From assembly GCA_026708645.1 (NCBI GenBank), contig JAPOUM010000041.1, positions 124,001 through 188,000 on the forward strand: a stretch of 64,000 nt of DNA, read 5' to 3'. The notes under the pieces are model-generated. The model searched no databases. It was not told the origin of the DNA and saw only the letters and a list, made by a program, of their open reading frames with translations. This DNA comes from Acidimicrobiaceae bacterium. Its GTDB lineage: Bacteria; Actinomycetota; Acidimicrobiia; Acidimicrobiales; Aldehydirespiratoraceae. The first letter of the stretch is position 1, and every line of letters starts with the position of its first letter. Shown piece by piece: positions 7,166 to 16,875 of the stretch. The translations under genes were made by a program, and so were the position numbers.

Positions 7166-9741
7166 TGCGTCGACGCCTTCGGACTGCTACGACAGCCGCG
7201 CTCGTGGTCGTGCTGTCAGCGGCCGGCTGCTCATACGAGCTGCGCGACGTCAGCTTCGACGTGGAGAGGCTCGTGACCGCTCAGTCGTCGCGTGTCTATG
7301 ACCGCAACGGCGTGCTCATCACCGAACTGCGAGGCGAGCAGCGCCGCACCGACGTCACAGACATCGCTTTGATACCCGAAGTGGTGCGCGACGCTGTGGT
7401 CGCGATCGAAGACGAGCGCTTCTACGAGCACGACGGCGCGGATCTCAAGGCCATCCTGCGAGCGGCTCGCAGCAACGTGGCCGCCGGCGGGATCAGCCAG
7501 GGCGGTTCGACCATCACCCAGCAGTACGTCGGCAACGTCTTCCTCGACCGCTCCGACGAGACCCTGACCCGCAAGATCGAAGAGTTCTTCATGGCCCGGC
7601 GCTTCGAGCAGTTCTTCACCAAGGACTTCATCTTGCTGCGCTACCTGAACTGGGTCTATTTCGGCAACGGCGCCTACGGCATCGAGGCCGCCGCCCGGCA
7701 GTATTTCGGAGCTCCCGCCTGCGAGCTGTCCAGCACCGCGGCTGAGCGCGGCAGCGAAGCCTGCCTCAAGGTCAGCGAACTCAAACTGGAGCAGGCCGCA
7801 CTGCTGGCCGGTTTGATACAGCGCCCCAGCGCCTTCGATCCGTACCGCAACCCGCAGGACGCCCGACGGCGGCGCAATCTGGTGCTGGACCGGATGCTGT
7901 TCAACGGCTTCATCACCGCGGCCGACCACGAACGCGCCAGCGACGAGCCGATCGTGCTGATCGAGGACGTCCCGGTGCTCGAGCAGCGCTATCCGGCGGC
8001 CTATTTCGTTGAGGACGTGAAACAGTGGTTCCTCGACAATCCCGCTTTCGGGCCGACCCGCGAATACCGCACCCAGCTGCTGTTCGAGGGCGGCCTCGAC
8101 ATCCACACCACCATCGATCTCGGTCTGCAGGCCGCTGCCGAGGCTGCGGTGCAAGCGATCCTGCCCGACGACGGCGCCAATCCCGACGCGGCCGCCACAG
8201 TGCTGGGTCTAGGCGACGCTGACAACGGGCACGTGCTGGCCATGGTCGGAGGGCGTGACTTCTTCGGTGACGCCTCCGACGCCAAGTTCAACCTGGCCAG
8301 CGGCAAGGGCAGACAGGCCGGATCAGCCATGAAGCCCATCGCCTTGGCCACGGCTCTGACCCAGGGCTTCCAGGTGACCAAGAGCTACGACGCTCCCAAC
8401 GTGATCGAGATCGACCGCCCCGACGTGTGCGGCCCTGTCTGGACCGTGCGCGGCGGCCTGGGTTCGCAGCCGGAAGCGCCGGTGGAGTCCAACCTGGTCG
8501 AGGCCACGCAACGCTCGATCAACACGGTCTACGCGCAGTTGATGGTGGACATCCGTCCGGCCAATTTCGTGACCATGGCCGAACGGCTGGGCTTGGAGCA
8601 GAGCCGGATCGCGCCGGTCTGCGCCGGAGTGCTGGGCAGCGAAGACGTCAACACCGTGGAGTTGGCCACGCTCTTCTCCACCTTCGCGCGTTCGGGGCGG
8701 CGGGTGGATCCTGTGATGGTCACCGAGATCACCGAACCCGGCGGCGCTGCGCTCTACCGCCACATCAGCGACGTCGAACCGGTGTTGAGCGCTTCGGTGG
8801 CGGAGCAGATCAACTGGGTGCTCGAAGGCACCATCACCAGCGGCACCGGACGCAAAGCGGCGATCGACCGGCCAGCCGCAGGCAAGACCGGAACCGCCCA
8901 GAACTATGCGGATGCCACGTTCGTGGGTTACACGTCTCAGCGTGCTGCCGCGGTTTGGGTGGGTTTCCCCGATGCTCAGATCCCGATGAGGCCGCCGACC
9001 ACCAGCATCGACGTGGCAGGCGGAACCTACCCGGCGCAGATCTGGCGCGAGGTCATGCTGGCCGCCCATGAAGGGCTGCCGGCTGTGGGGCTGCCGTCCG
9101 CGCCTGTGACCACGCTGCCGCCGCCGCAGGACACAGTGACGGTCCCCGATCTTCTGGGGCGTCAATGGGAAACCGATCAGATCACCGCCGAGCTCGCCGA
9201 ACTGGGCCTCGACGTGGTGGCGGTGCAGGTGGGCGTCGCGGATTCTCCGCCGGGCACGATCATCGGGCAGGCGCCGCCGGCAGGATCACAACAGCGCATC
9301 GGCGGCATCGTCACGGTGGAGATCGCAGCAGCGCCCGAGCCCGACCGGGGAACCGCTGAGCCGGCGTCACCTGAGCTGCCTGATTCTGAGCCGTTTGAGC
9401 CTGCGCCGCCTGATACACCTGATACACCTGAACCGGATACTGAATCCGCGCCGCCCGATCAACCCGCGACACCCGAAACGGCCCCGTCTGATTCTGAGTC
9501 GTCTGGAGCTGCGCCGTCCGAACCCGAGCCGGCGCCTGGGTCTGAGCCTGCGCCGACTGGCCCGCTCGAAGTCGCCGATACGGCTGAGGCATCCGCTGCG
9601 TTCAATGCCCCCGAGTCATCTGATCCGCCTGACTCGCCCGGGCGTCAACCCCCGCTTCGCACGCAGCCGCTCCAACCCGCTGCGTCCGAGTCGTCTGAGT
9701 CATCTGATCCGCCTGACTCGCAGGCACTGCCCGGCACATGA
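7165..9741 (+). CDS. Class A penicillin-binding protein (GT51 + transpeptidase + PASTA)
   Basis: Bifunctional peptidoglycan synthase anchored on the outer face of the membrane. 858 residues from ATG 7165. The N-terminal hydrophobic segment TAALVVVLSAAGCS acts as signal/anchor. The GT51 glycosyltransferase shows EDERFYEHDGAD (catalytic Glu), GGSTITQQYVGN and RKIEEFFMARRFEQ. The transpeptidase has GSAMK (SxxK, about residue 385), SINTVYAQ (SxN) and GKTGTAQ (KTG). One PASTA domain follows (VTVPDLLGRQW...), then a Pro/Glu/Ser-rich tail of about 120 residues that probably sits in the cell wall. The annotated start is chosen over upstream ATG 7042 because CACAAT-N6-ATG gives a leaderless -10 and a mini-ORF stop overlaps the ATG. 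A GTG directly before it (7162) is possible. Confidence 0.93.
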   Translation: MRRRLRTATTAALVVVLSAAGCSYELRDVSFDVERLVTAQSSRVYDRNGVLITELRGEQRRTDVTDIALIPEVVRDAVVAIEDERFYEHDGADLKAILRAARSNVAAGGISQGGSTITQQYVGNVFLDRSDETLTRKIEEFFMARRFEQFFTKDFILLRYLNWVYFGNGAYGIEAAARQYFGAPACELSSTAAERGSEACLKVSELKLEQAALLAGLIQRPSAFDPYRNPQDARRRRNLVLDRMLFNGFITAADHERASDEPIVLIEDVPVLEQRYPAAYFVEDVKQWFLDNPAFGPTREYRTQLLFEGGLDIHTTIDLGLQAAAEAAVQAILPDDGANPDAAATVLGLGDADNGHVLAMVGGRDFFGDASDAKFNLASGKGRQAGSAMKPIALATALTQGFQVTKSYDAPNVIEIDRPDVCGPVWTVRGGLGSQPEAPVESNLVEATQRSINTVYAQLMVDIRPANFVTMAERLGLEQSRIAPVCAGVLGSEDVNTVELATLFSTFARSGRRVDPVMVTEITEPGGAALYRHISDVEPVLSASVAEQINWVLEGTITSGTGRKAAIDRPAAGKTGTAQNYADATFVGYTSQRAAAVWVGFPDAQIPMRPPTTSIDVAGGTYPAQIWREVMLAAHEGLPAVGLPSAPVTTLPPPQDTVTVPDLLGRQWETDQITAELAELGLDVVAVQVGVADSPPGTIIGQAPPAGSQQRIGGIVTVEIAAAPEPDRGTAEPASPELPDSEPFEPAPPDTPDTPEPDTESAPPDQPATPETAPSDSESSGAAPSEPEPAPGSEPAPTGPLEVADTAEASAAFNAPESSDPPDSPGRQPPLRTQPLQPAASESSESSDPPDSQALPGT

Positions 9742-9821
9742 ACAACACTCTCTCAACCCCTGCGAACACTTCTGGCGGGTCGCCGCACACGCGACACGGC
9801 GCCGCCGCAGCCGACACATGA
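9738..9821 (+). other. Bridging mini-ORF, ATGA-coupled on both sides (27 codons)
   Basis: It starts on the PBP stop (ATG 9738 inside ACATGA) and ends with TGA 9819-9821, inside the ATG of the next gene at 9818. The predicted peptide begins MNNTLSTPANTSGGS and is low complexity with no family. The double overlap suggests a translated spacer rather than a functional peptide. Confidence 0.45.
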
Positions 9822-10429
9822 TCGACGCTTCTGCTGACGGTTCCGGTGACACGCCGCCGGGTACGCCGCCGCGCAAGGTCGGCGGATGGAGGCTGGCGGG
9901 ACGCTGGCTGGCGGGACTGTTCATCGCGGGCAGCTTCGTGTTCTGGGCGTGGGCCTTCTCGCCTTGGGCCCGCAGCGAGAACCCGGCCAGAATCGACGAC
10001 CGCGACTTCGCGGCATGGGCCGACCAGCGCTGCGCGCAAGCCCAAGAGGTGATCGACGCGCTGCCCTCCGCGCGTCAAGCCGCCTCGCGGGCGCAGCGCG
10101 CCGACCACATAGATCTCGGCAGCAACGCCGTGGCGTCGTTGGTGACCGATCTGCGCCGCCGCGCCGAAGTGTCGCTGACAGCCGTGACCGACAGCGAGGG
10201 GCCGGCCGACACGGAACTGGTCGGTGACTGGCTGGCGGACTGGGACGTCTACGTGGCCGACCGCCGCAACCACGTCGTCAAGCTGCGCACCGCCAGCGAG
10301 GACACGCCCGACAGAGAGCTGCGCTTCCTGCTGCTGGACATGACCGAGGGCAGCACCTACACCGAACGCATGAACGGCTTCGCCCGACTCAACGAAATGG
10401 ACAACTGCCAAGTCCCCGGCGACGTCTGA
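9818..10429 (+). CDS. Hypothetical single-pass membrane protein
   Basis: 203 residues from ATG 9818. A charged N-terminus (PPRKVGGWRLAGRW) is followed by one membrane helix, LAGLFIAGSFVFWAWAFSPWA (about residues 29-49). The remainder is an extracytoplasmic helical domain containing ARIDDRDFAAWADQRCAQAQEVIDALPSAR and LRFLLLDMTEGSTYTERMNGFARLNEMDNC. Two cysteines, one in the first helix and one near the C-terminus, could form a disulfide. I do not recognise a family. The coupling to the PBP through the mini-ORF hints at a cell-envelope role. The start is set by the ATGA overlap; longer in-frame extension upstream is a frame shadow of the PBP tail. Confidence 0.75.
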   Translation: MIDASADGSGDTPPGTPPRKVGGWRLAGRWLAGLFIAGSFVFWAWAFSPWARSENPARIDDRDFAAWADQRCAQAQEVIDALPSARQAASRAQRADHIDLGSNAVASLVTDLRRRAEVSLTAVTDSEGPADTELVGDWLADWDVYVADRRNHVVKLRTASEDTPDRELRFLLLDMTEGSTYTERMNGFARLNEMDNCQVPGDV

Positions 10430-10485
10430 CGCCACGAGCTCCGACCCCGAACGCGTATCGTCACTCATCTGTCCGCTCACTGCGG

Positions 10486-11079
10486 TCAATCGGATTCCGG
10501 CAGCAACGCCAAGAGCCGCGGACCGAACTCGATCAGCAGTGGCACCCGCAGAGCCGCCCCGACCGAAATCGGATCGACGTCGATGCCATAGACGCGCCGC
10601 AAGCGCTCAACAATCCATTCAGGCACCGTCGGACGATCCAGTTCGTAGGCGCCGAAGATCCGTCTGACGTCAGCAGCAAAAACCTCTGTGCTTTGTCCGA
10701 GCCATGGATTCTTCCACCTTGGCTGGCTCCTACTGAATCCACGGTCGTTGCGCACGACGTAGCGTCTGCTGTCGGTCAAGACCGCGAACTCGGTGAAGGA
10801 GATGTCAAGTAGCTTGCCGCGACGGATCATGCGCTGTCGCCACCTCTCGACAGGCGGCGCATCGCTATAGACAAACAGTGCGCCACGATCACCGTCACGG
10901 TCTAATCCAGGGTGACACACTCTGCCCTGACCGGCTTCTCGCTGGCTTGTGGAGTCAACGTGTTCCCGATCTGGCAGCGACGCATGAGCTTCACCTGTCA
11001 GCTTGAGCCGACCGCCACCGACCTCAGCATCCGGATCCGACAACTCGCAAGTCACACCGAGAGCAGTCACACTGTGCAT
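10486..11079 (-). CDS. Hypothetical protein
   Basis: An open frame of 197 residues on the minus strand. The more convincing part is the C-terminal ~115 residues starting at MIRRGKLLDISFTEFAVLTD, which mixes charged and hydrophobic residues normally and contains RYVVRNDRGFS and PTVPEWIVERLRRVYGIDVDP. The first ~80 residues are compositionally odd and the start may lie downstream. No signal peptide, membrane segment or known motif. It follows the secreted hypothetical gene on the same strand, with a 15-bp gap. No function is proposed. Confidence 0.5.
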   Translation of the reverse strand: MHSVTALGVTCELSDPDAEVGGGRLKLTGEAHASLPDREHVDSTSQREAGQGRVCHPGLDRDGDRGALFVYSDAPPVERWRQRMIRRGKLLDISFTEFAVLTDSRRYVVRNDRGFSRSQPRWKNPWLGQSTEVFAADVRRIFGAYELDRPTVPEWIVERLRRVYGIDVDPISVGAALRVPLLIEFGPRLLALLPESD

Positions 11080-11094
11080 GAGCAGCGGCGAACT

Positions 11095-11679
11095 CTAACG
11101 CAGGTTGCGTGGACGACAGTTGAGTCGCGTAGACGGAGAAGTATCTGTGTCCCACTTGTCTAACCATCCGCTAATCGGAACCTTCACGACCGTATAAGTT
11201 CGCCACGATCCCGGTTCTCTGAGTTCGCACGGAACATGCACCGGCACCTGATCTCCTGAGCGCATGTACTGACTCTTCGTCGCCTGCGTGCGCCAATGGC
11301 AGGTATATGGAAAAACTTGCAGACATCCCCACGACTGCAGATGCACAGTCACATAGGCTAGATCAGGACATCGGCTACTAGGATTCGACGTGTTTGCCCA
11401 ATTTCCGTGACCTGACACATCAGTGCCTGAGTGATGTGGCCAGTGGGCTCTTGCCTGGAACTTGCAGTTACGTCCGGGCCAGACTGCTGCTTGTGCATCA
11501 TAATGATCAGGTATTACCCACTCTCCCTGCTCAGAGTCGCCTACATCAGAATAGTTAGATCCGACGTGATCGAAAAGAGCGGCTTCAGGCTCACTGGCAG
11601 CGGTAGAAGCCGACATGGTTACGGCTGTCAGGACAACCGTAACAGCCAGCATCAGGCATTTCGCTAGGGGAAAGCGCAT
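11095..11679 (-). CDS. Hypothetical secreted protein
   Basis: 194 residues from ATG 11679, chosen because a strong Shine-Dalgarno GGAGG lies 6 nt upstream. The N-terminus is a clear Sec signal peptide: MRFPLAKC, then LMLAVTVVLTAVTMSA and a cleavage site near ASTAASEPE. The mature part is rich in Trp, His and Cys (NCKFQARAHWPHHSG, SSRCPDLAYVTVHLQSWGC, YTCHWRTQATKSQYMRSG). It has six Cys, suggesting disulfides, and ends TRLNCRPRNLR. It resembles small secreted actinobacterial proteins of unknown role, and no family was recognised. Base composition is lower in GC than the core genes, in keeping with the accessory patch that follows. Confidence 0.7.
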   Translation of the reverse strand: MRFPLAKCLMLAVTVVLTAVTMSASTAASEPEAALFDHVGSNYSDVGDSEQGEWVIPDHYDAQAAVWPGRNCKFQARAHWPHHSGTDVSGHGNWANTSNPSSRCPDLAYVTVHLQSWGCLQVFPYTCHWRTQATKSQYMRSGDQVPVHVPCELREPGSWRTYTVVKVPISGWLDKWDTDTSPSTRLNCRPRNLR

Positions 11680-11791
11680 TCTTAACCTCCGATAGATCAG
11701 GCCGGTCAACGTCGAGCTGCATCGATTGCGGATTACAGTACATCAGAACATGACACGATGTCAAGGGCACAGCCGACAACATCGAAGAACT

Positions 11792-12558
11792 CTAGTGGGG
11801 GTTGCAAGTGAGGGCAGTGTAGATGTCGTGGACTGAGTGCCAGTTGTGGTGTTTGCGAGGCATGTGGTTGAGATGCCTTCAATGACGGCGAGCCGTGCCG
11901 CGTGATATCCAAGATCTGTGCTGTTGGGCACCAGCGGCGTGGCAGGCCCGTGGTTTGTTCGTTATGGCTGGGCTCCAAACGCCAGCCCACGGGCAGCGGG
12001 ACGGCGGCTGACCGGTTTGAAATCGCCCAGAGCGCAGGGTTTGCGGGCTGCGGGGTCTGCGTCTGCGGCAGCGTCTCGGCAGCAACTGCCAGGCATCCAG
12101 GGGCAGCCCCCGTGAACCGTCTCCATCACAGCAAACCGCATAGATCGTCTCCACGCGGACCGTGCGGCCCTCGCAACGCAGGTCCGCGCTGATCGCATGC
12201 GGCGATCAGCGCATCGACTGTCGCTCGTTCACCATCGCAGCCAGAACAGGAGCCGCGGCGAGTTTCGCCGTCTTTGGAGCGCAACGCCCACGTACCGGCG
12301 AGACGCTGCGCCACAGCGGCGTCATAACCGCCGTCGCTGTCTCTGTTGCGCTCCAGCTCCCGATAGATCGTTGAGGGATCCCGACCCAGACGCCGCGCCA
12401 CCACCCCGACACGCACGCCCGCAGCGCACAACACTTCAACCCGCGCGAGCTCGACGAAACTCAGCCTCGCTGCCGTACTGTGAACCTCCACCGGTTGGAT
12501 GCTTGTAGTCACACCGGCCATCATGGCCGACCTCTTGCATCTACCGGTGGAGTTCGCC
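11792..12558 (-). mobile_element. Decayed IS30-family insertion element
   Basis: The frame 12126-12524 (minus) begins MMAGVTTSIQPVEVH and contains an IS30-type N-terminal helix-turn-helix (RLSFVELARVEVLCAAGV, VVARRLGRDPSTIYRELERN, YDAAVAQRLAG). It then degenerates and stops. Near 11876-11792 another frame reads HLNHMPRKHHNWHSVHDIY to a TAG, which looks like a transposase C-terminus. The middle of the ~1.2-kb gene is missing or scrambled. At the 5' end an inverted repeat (CTCCACCGGT..GATGC and its complement) encloses the palindrome CGGCCATCATGGCCG. A 48-bp piece of this end recurs at 42734-42781. Family assignment is moderate; inactivity is clear. Confidence 0.6.
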
Positions 12559-12568
12559 TCCTTCAGGC

Positions 12569-12574
12569 TAGACT
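12569..12574 (+). promoter_or_regulatory. -10 element TAGACT for the OLD-type gene
   Basis: TAGACT lies 7 nt upstream of ATG 12582, the leaderless spacing seen at several other genes here. It abuts the end of the IS30 remnant. Confidence 0.4.
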
Positions 12575-12581
12575 GCTAAGA

Positions 12582-14422
12582 ATGCAGGTCAAACGCATTC
12601 AAATTTCTCACTATGGCCCCATAGACAAGCTTGATATCTCTTTCCCAATATCGAATGAAGTCCCACATCCGATTCTACTAGTCGGCATGAACGGCACAGG
12701 AAAGACTATCGTGTTATCTCATATTGTCAATGGTCTCATATCCGCGAAGTCAATAGCTTATCCGGATACACCAGAGATTACAAAAGATAAAGTTTATAAA
12801 GCCAGAAGCTCCCAATACATCACGCTCAACAATCAATATTACTTTCTAAGATTGATTTTTAAGAAGATCATTTTGTCAGTGAACTTCACCTTAAAAGTAG
12901 GCGAGATAGCTATATCGAGATAACACCTGGCCTATCAGATACTCCAGCTATAGAATTATGGGATAAGATTAAGCCATATGAGAATGACGTGCATGAATCT
13001 AGTTTTAACTTATCCGAAGACCGTAGAGAGAACGCCAAAAATCTCATAGAAGACCGCTGCATATTATACTTCCCGGCAGATCGATTTGAAGAGCCAGCTT
13101 GGCTGAATGAAGAACATCTGATAAATCCACCGAGTAGAACACACGCGTCTCCATATGAGGGCCATACAATACGCAAAATTATTGCAACTTCAACTCTACG
13201 CAACAATCAGGACTGGCTCTACGATGTAGTCACTGACCGCTATATCTTTGAAGTGCAGACAAAGAATGTAAACCTTCCGACAGATATACCTGATGCGCCT
13301 ATATCTGCAATTTTACTGAGCGGATACTCGGGTGCCGCTACAAATGCATTCGATCAAGCTATTCAGTTACTACGGGTTGTCATGCAAGATCCAAAAGCTC
13401 GCTTTGGGCTTGAGCCTCGGCCGCGTCGTAGCATCTCAATATTCAGTCAAGACACTTTAAAGGTGCCCAATATATTTCAGCTCTCTAGCGGCGAAACTTC
13501 GATAATGAACTTAGGGCTTTCCATACTACGAGATGCCGATCTATCAAACCTTAGGCCAAGCCAAGTATCCGAAATTCGTGGAATCGTTATCATTGATGAG
13601 ATCGACTTGCATCTCCACGCGATTCATCAGCACAAGGTGCTACCGAAATTAGTTAAGATGTTCCCGAAGGTGCAATTCATCATTACAACGCATTCACCAC
13701 TGTTCGTGCTAGGAATGCAGCGCGAGTTTGGTGAGGATGGCTTCTCGCTATATCAGTTACCGGAAAGTATGCAGATAAGTCCAGAAGAATTCAGTGAGTT
13801 CGGTCGTGCATACTCAATGCTTAGACAGTCTGAGGCATTCAAGCAAGAGATGCGTGCTGAGATTCGCAAAGCTATGAAACCCTTAGTCTTCGTAGAAGGA
13901 GCGACAGACAAGAAGTACATCAAAAGAGCTGCTGAACTACTCGGCCACAGCCGCACTCTTCATAACGTCGATATAAGAGATGGCGGTGGTGCTTCAAAGT
14001 TGCATACGCTCTGGAAGAACATCACGAAGTATCCTACTATAATGTCAAGCCAGCCCGTCCTGATACTGTTAGACAACGATACTAGTAAACCATCGGAAAC
14101 ATATGAAAATGTTCGCAGGCATACAATTAATTTTATTGAGGAAAATCCTATTGAAAATGGTATCGAAAATCTGTTAGGAAAAGAAGTCCTTGAAGCCGCT
14201 GTTTGCGCAAATTCAAAATTTATTGATATCGAAGGTGAGCACGAACGAACTGTACGCGGTGAGGCAGAGATCATATCTGCTAAGTGGTCAGTAAATAAAG
14301 ATGAAAAGATGAACCTATGCAGCTGGATTTGTGATAATGGCCAGCCAGAAGATTTTAGTGGATTCAAATCTGTTCTAGATACGATTCATCAATTCATAGC
14401 AACAAACGAATTATCCGGCTGA
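12582..14422 (+). pseudogene. OLD-like AAA ATPase/TOPRIM nuclease, one frameshift
   Basis: Overcoming-lysogeny-defect-like proteins couple an SMC/ABC-type ATPase to a TOPRIM nuclease and serve in phage defence. The N-terminal part (ATG 12582, MQVKRIQISHYGPIDKL) has Walker A LLVGMNGTGKT. That frame ends at 12923, but the -1 frame is open from 12863 (EDHFVSELHLKS...) and runs on to 14422, so one base is missing near 12866. The second part holds LSSGETSIMNLGLS (ABC signature-like), Walker B GIVIIDEIDLHLHA, the FIITTHSP switch, and TOPRIM VFVEGATDKKY and LILLDNDTS. Joined, about 613 residues, the normal OLD size. It is strikingly AT-rich compared with its neighbours, so recently acquired. A sequencing error could also explain the shift. 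Confidence 0.8.
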
Positions 14423-14527
14423 TACACCTCCATACCTATTGACTCTGCGAATGTTGACCTTCGTAATATTAAGACTCTTACCGGCCAAGTTTCTTCACCT
14501 TCTTCATCCAGATTCAACTGCATAAAG

Positions 14528-14577
14528 TATACTTGTAAGTATGTCTTCTAGGATGCAGGCACTGTACTTACAGGTAT
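14528..14577. terminator. Inverted repeat between convergent genes
   Basis: The convergent gap 14423-14616 contains ATACTTGTAAGTAT and, 22 nt on, GTACTTACAGGTAT. These arms pair over about 11 bp with one mismatch. There is no T-run, so it may be a weak bidirectional terminator or an operator. Nothing else was recognised in this gap. Confidence 0.25.
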
Positions 14578-14616
14578 GAGCCATTCGAACATAAAGATAT
14601 TGCTGTCTGGAGGTGT

Positions 14617-16178
14617 TTATTCAGAGCGCTTTGCTCGCTCTGATGCCCAGTGCTCCAGCGCTTGATCTCGAGCCCATGCTAAGTCCACGAGATCATCCAG
14701 TGAAGCGACAGCTAGTTCTCCTGCTGCTGCGATTTCTTCGCGAAACTCGTCAAGATGAACGCGCCTGTTTCCCTTTCGGTTGTTGTGATACGGACACAGT
14801 GGAGCACGATTATCTATCTCATGTCGACCTCGCTTGGATTGAGGATCAATATGATCAAGTTCAAAATTTCTGAATGTCTGTTCAATCACTGGCCGTCCAA
14901 AGTGGCCGATCTTCCAGTTAGCGAACCCGCAGCACCACGCGCGCCAACCTGACAAGCCGAGCAAAAAAGTCAGCGTTTCCTCTCGAGTGAAGATACTCGC
15001 AGGGACTTTGTATATTCGTGGCGGCAGTAGCGTGATTGATTCAGCTTCCTCACCTAGCGATTTGCGCTTCGGCAACTCATGCGGACCGAGAATTTTCACA
15101 TCAGCTCTAGCTAGAGATTCGCCTTCATGTGCTAACACTCCTTCCGGCGCTTCTCCATCTACAGCATATCCGAACTTCCTGAATTGTCGACGCAAGACTG
15201 TCATAGCTCTAGGCGAAATATCACATGCTACCCAATCACGTTCCAGATTTTCAGCAGCAACTGAGACATAAGCGCATCCAGCGAACGGATCCAACACTAC
15301 GTCTCCTGGATCGCTGGAGGCCGTAATGATCCGTTCGGCTAGAGCAACCGGCTTTTGAGTCGGATAACCAGTGCGCTCATGGGACACGTTGATTAGAGGC
15401 TTGATGTCGTCCCAGACATCACGGAGAAACACATCAGCATAGTATCGTCCACTGTTATCTATTTTAGTAGAGAAAAACGGTTTTTCATAGAAATACGCTC
15501 TTGAATTGGATTGTGCTTGTTATTTTCTGATTTAACATAAAAGAGCAAGGTATCGTGCTTTCGTGGCCAGTAACGTTTACTGACTCCACCAGTGCGATAT
15601 GACCAGATGATATCGTTTCGAAAATTAGCTGTTCCGAAGATTGCATCTAGCAAAAGTCTGAGGTAGCTATTCGCCGTATGGTCACAGTGCAGATACAGAC
15701 TTCCACTTGCTTTCAAGATGCGATGACATTCGATTAGACGGACAGCCATATATGCTAAATAAGCTGCTGTTCCTTCACCATGTGTGTAGCGAGTTGTCTC
15801 AATAACATTCATCACCTTCGGCCTTGTGTGAGCTATTTCTTGCATCCATTGCTCGTGGACATCTTTTTCCCATGACCATATATCTCTGAATTTGGCTGTA
15901 GATGCACCGCTCGGCCATGTAACGTTGCTCTTTTCTGCATCAGTTGGATTGCTGATACCCCATTCCTTCAACTTTTTGATTTCTTGTTGCTTTTCACGAT
16001 ATGTCAAAGGGGGAGTAAGACTCCCAATAAAAGTTTCATTCTTGGCAAAGGGCGGATCGGTGCAAATCAAATCCACACTAGCTGTCTCTATCGAAGTTAG
16101 CAGTTGATAGTTGTCAACGATGAATAGGTGCCGGTTCAGACGTTGATCAACCCGCTCGGCGGCTGCATCGGTTGGCAT
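14617..16178 (-). pseudogene. Site-specific DNA methyltransferase fused to an HNH nuclease, one frameshift
   Basis: ATG 16178, preceded by an AGGA ribosome site, opens a DNA amino-methyltransferase: catalytic motif LICTDPPFAKNETF, then SLYLHCDHTANSYLR and DIIWSYRTGG. This frame stops at 15459. The remainder is in another frame (from about 15520 down to 14617): FYEKPFFSTKIDNSGRYYAD, ERTGYPTQKPVALAERII and the AdoMet motif VVLDPFAGCAYVSVAAENL. The C-terminal ~120 residues are an HNH domain (NFELDHIDPQSKRGRHEIDN, then LCPYHNNRKGNR). One indel between about 15490 and 15525 would restore a ~520-residue fusion. AT-rich, like the OLD gene it converges on; both look like one acquired defence patch. 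A sequencing error is possible. Confidence 0.8.
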
Positions 16179-16282
16179 GGCTTCATCCTTTCATCATTGA
16201 GGAGCTGCATCTCAACGTAGCAGAGCCCTGCGACATCAAGAGCGACCAACGAGTTCCTAGTTCGTGTGGAATGGCGTCGGGG

Positions 16283-16858
16283 TCAGCATGGGCGGGATAG
16301 GTCGGGGGCGCCTGGCACGCAGAAACGCCACGGCAGGTCGCTGCCGTTACTGAGACCGATCCTCGTGCTTACTACGGGATCGGTCGGGGGCGGCTCGCCG
16401 TCGTCGATAACAGTCACGCCCCGATCGCCGCTAACAAGATCGGCGCCGTCGAGCCCGCCGTCGATCCCGAGCGCCTGAGTGAGCTTGGCGGGACCGCTGC
16501 ACAAATCACGGTCACGCCGAGCAGCTGGTCCCCTAGCGGCGCGCATAGCGTCAAGACGCCTCAGCGGCGCCAACGCCCGCAAAAGCACAGCCGCTGCAAC
16601 CCCGTCGCTCTCAACCACCACATTGGCGCACCAGTGCATCCCATAAGTGAAATACACGTACAAACACCCCGGCGGACCGAACATAGTTTCGTTGCGCCTG
16701 CTGCGACGCCGGTGCGCGTGACTGCCAGGATCGTCAGCACCCCGATAAGCCTCCACCTCCACGATCCTCCCAGCCCGTCCGTCCGACACGACCAGCACCT
16801 TGTTGAGCATCTCAGGCGCCACCTCCAACGCATGACGCCCATAAAACTCCCGATCCAT
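16283..16858 (-). CDS. 3-methyladenine DNA glycosylase (AAG/MPG family)
   Basis: Base-excision repair glycosylase that removes alkylated purines. 191 residues from ATG 16858 (MDREFYGRHALEVAPEMLNK). It carries the family motif GRIVEVEAYRGADDPGSHAHR with the catalytic Glu, the base-flipping Tyr region GPPGCLYVYFTYGMHWCANVV and LLRALAPL. DLCSGPAKLTQALGID is the conserved LxxGPgkLxxAlgi segment. Length fits bacterial members (~190-200). The TTG three codons earlier is less likely. It stands alone between the methyltransferase remnant and a broken secreted-protein fragment. Confidence 0.92.
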   Translation of the reverse strand: MDREFYGRHALEVAPEMLNKVLVVSDGRAGRIVEVEAYRGADDPGSHAHRRRSRRNETMFGPPGCLYVYFTYGMHWCANVVVESDGVAAAVLLRALAPLRRLDAMRAARGPAARRDRDLCSGPAKLTQALGIDGGLDGADLVSGDRGVTVIDDGEPPPTDPVVSTRIGLSNGSDLPWRFCVPGAPDLSRPC

Positions 16859-16875
16859 CCCCTGCAACGCCTGCC

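Noticed and set aside
12863-12870. Programmed -1 frameshift in the OLD-like gene
   Set aside because: The site AAG AAG ATC lacks a clear slippery heptamer with a downstream structure, and a stop (TAA 12860) limits the window; a simple indel is more economical.
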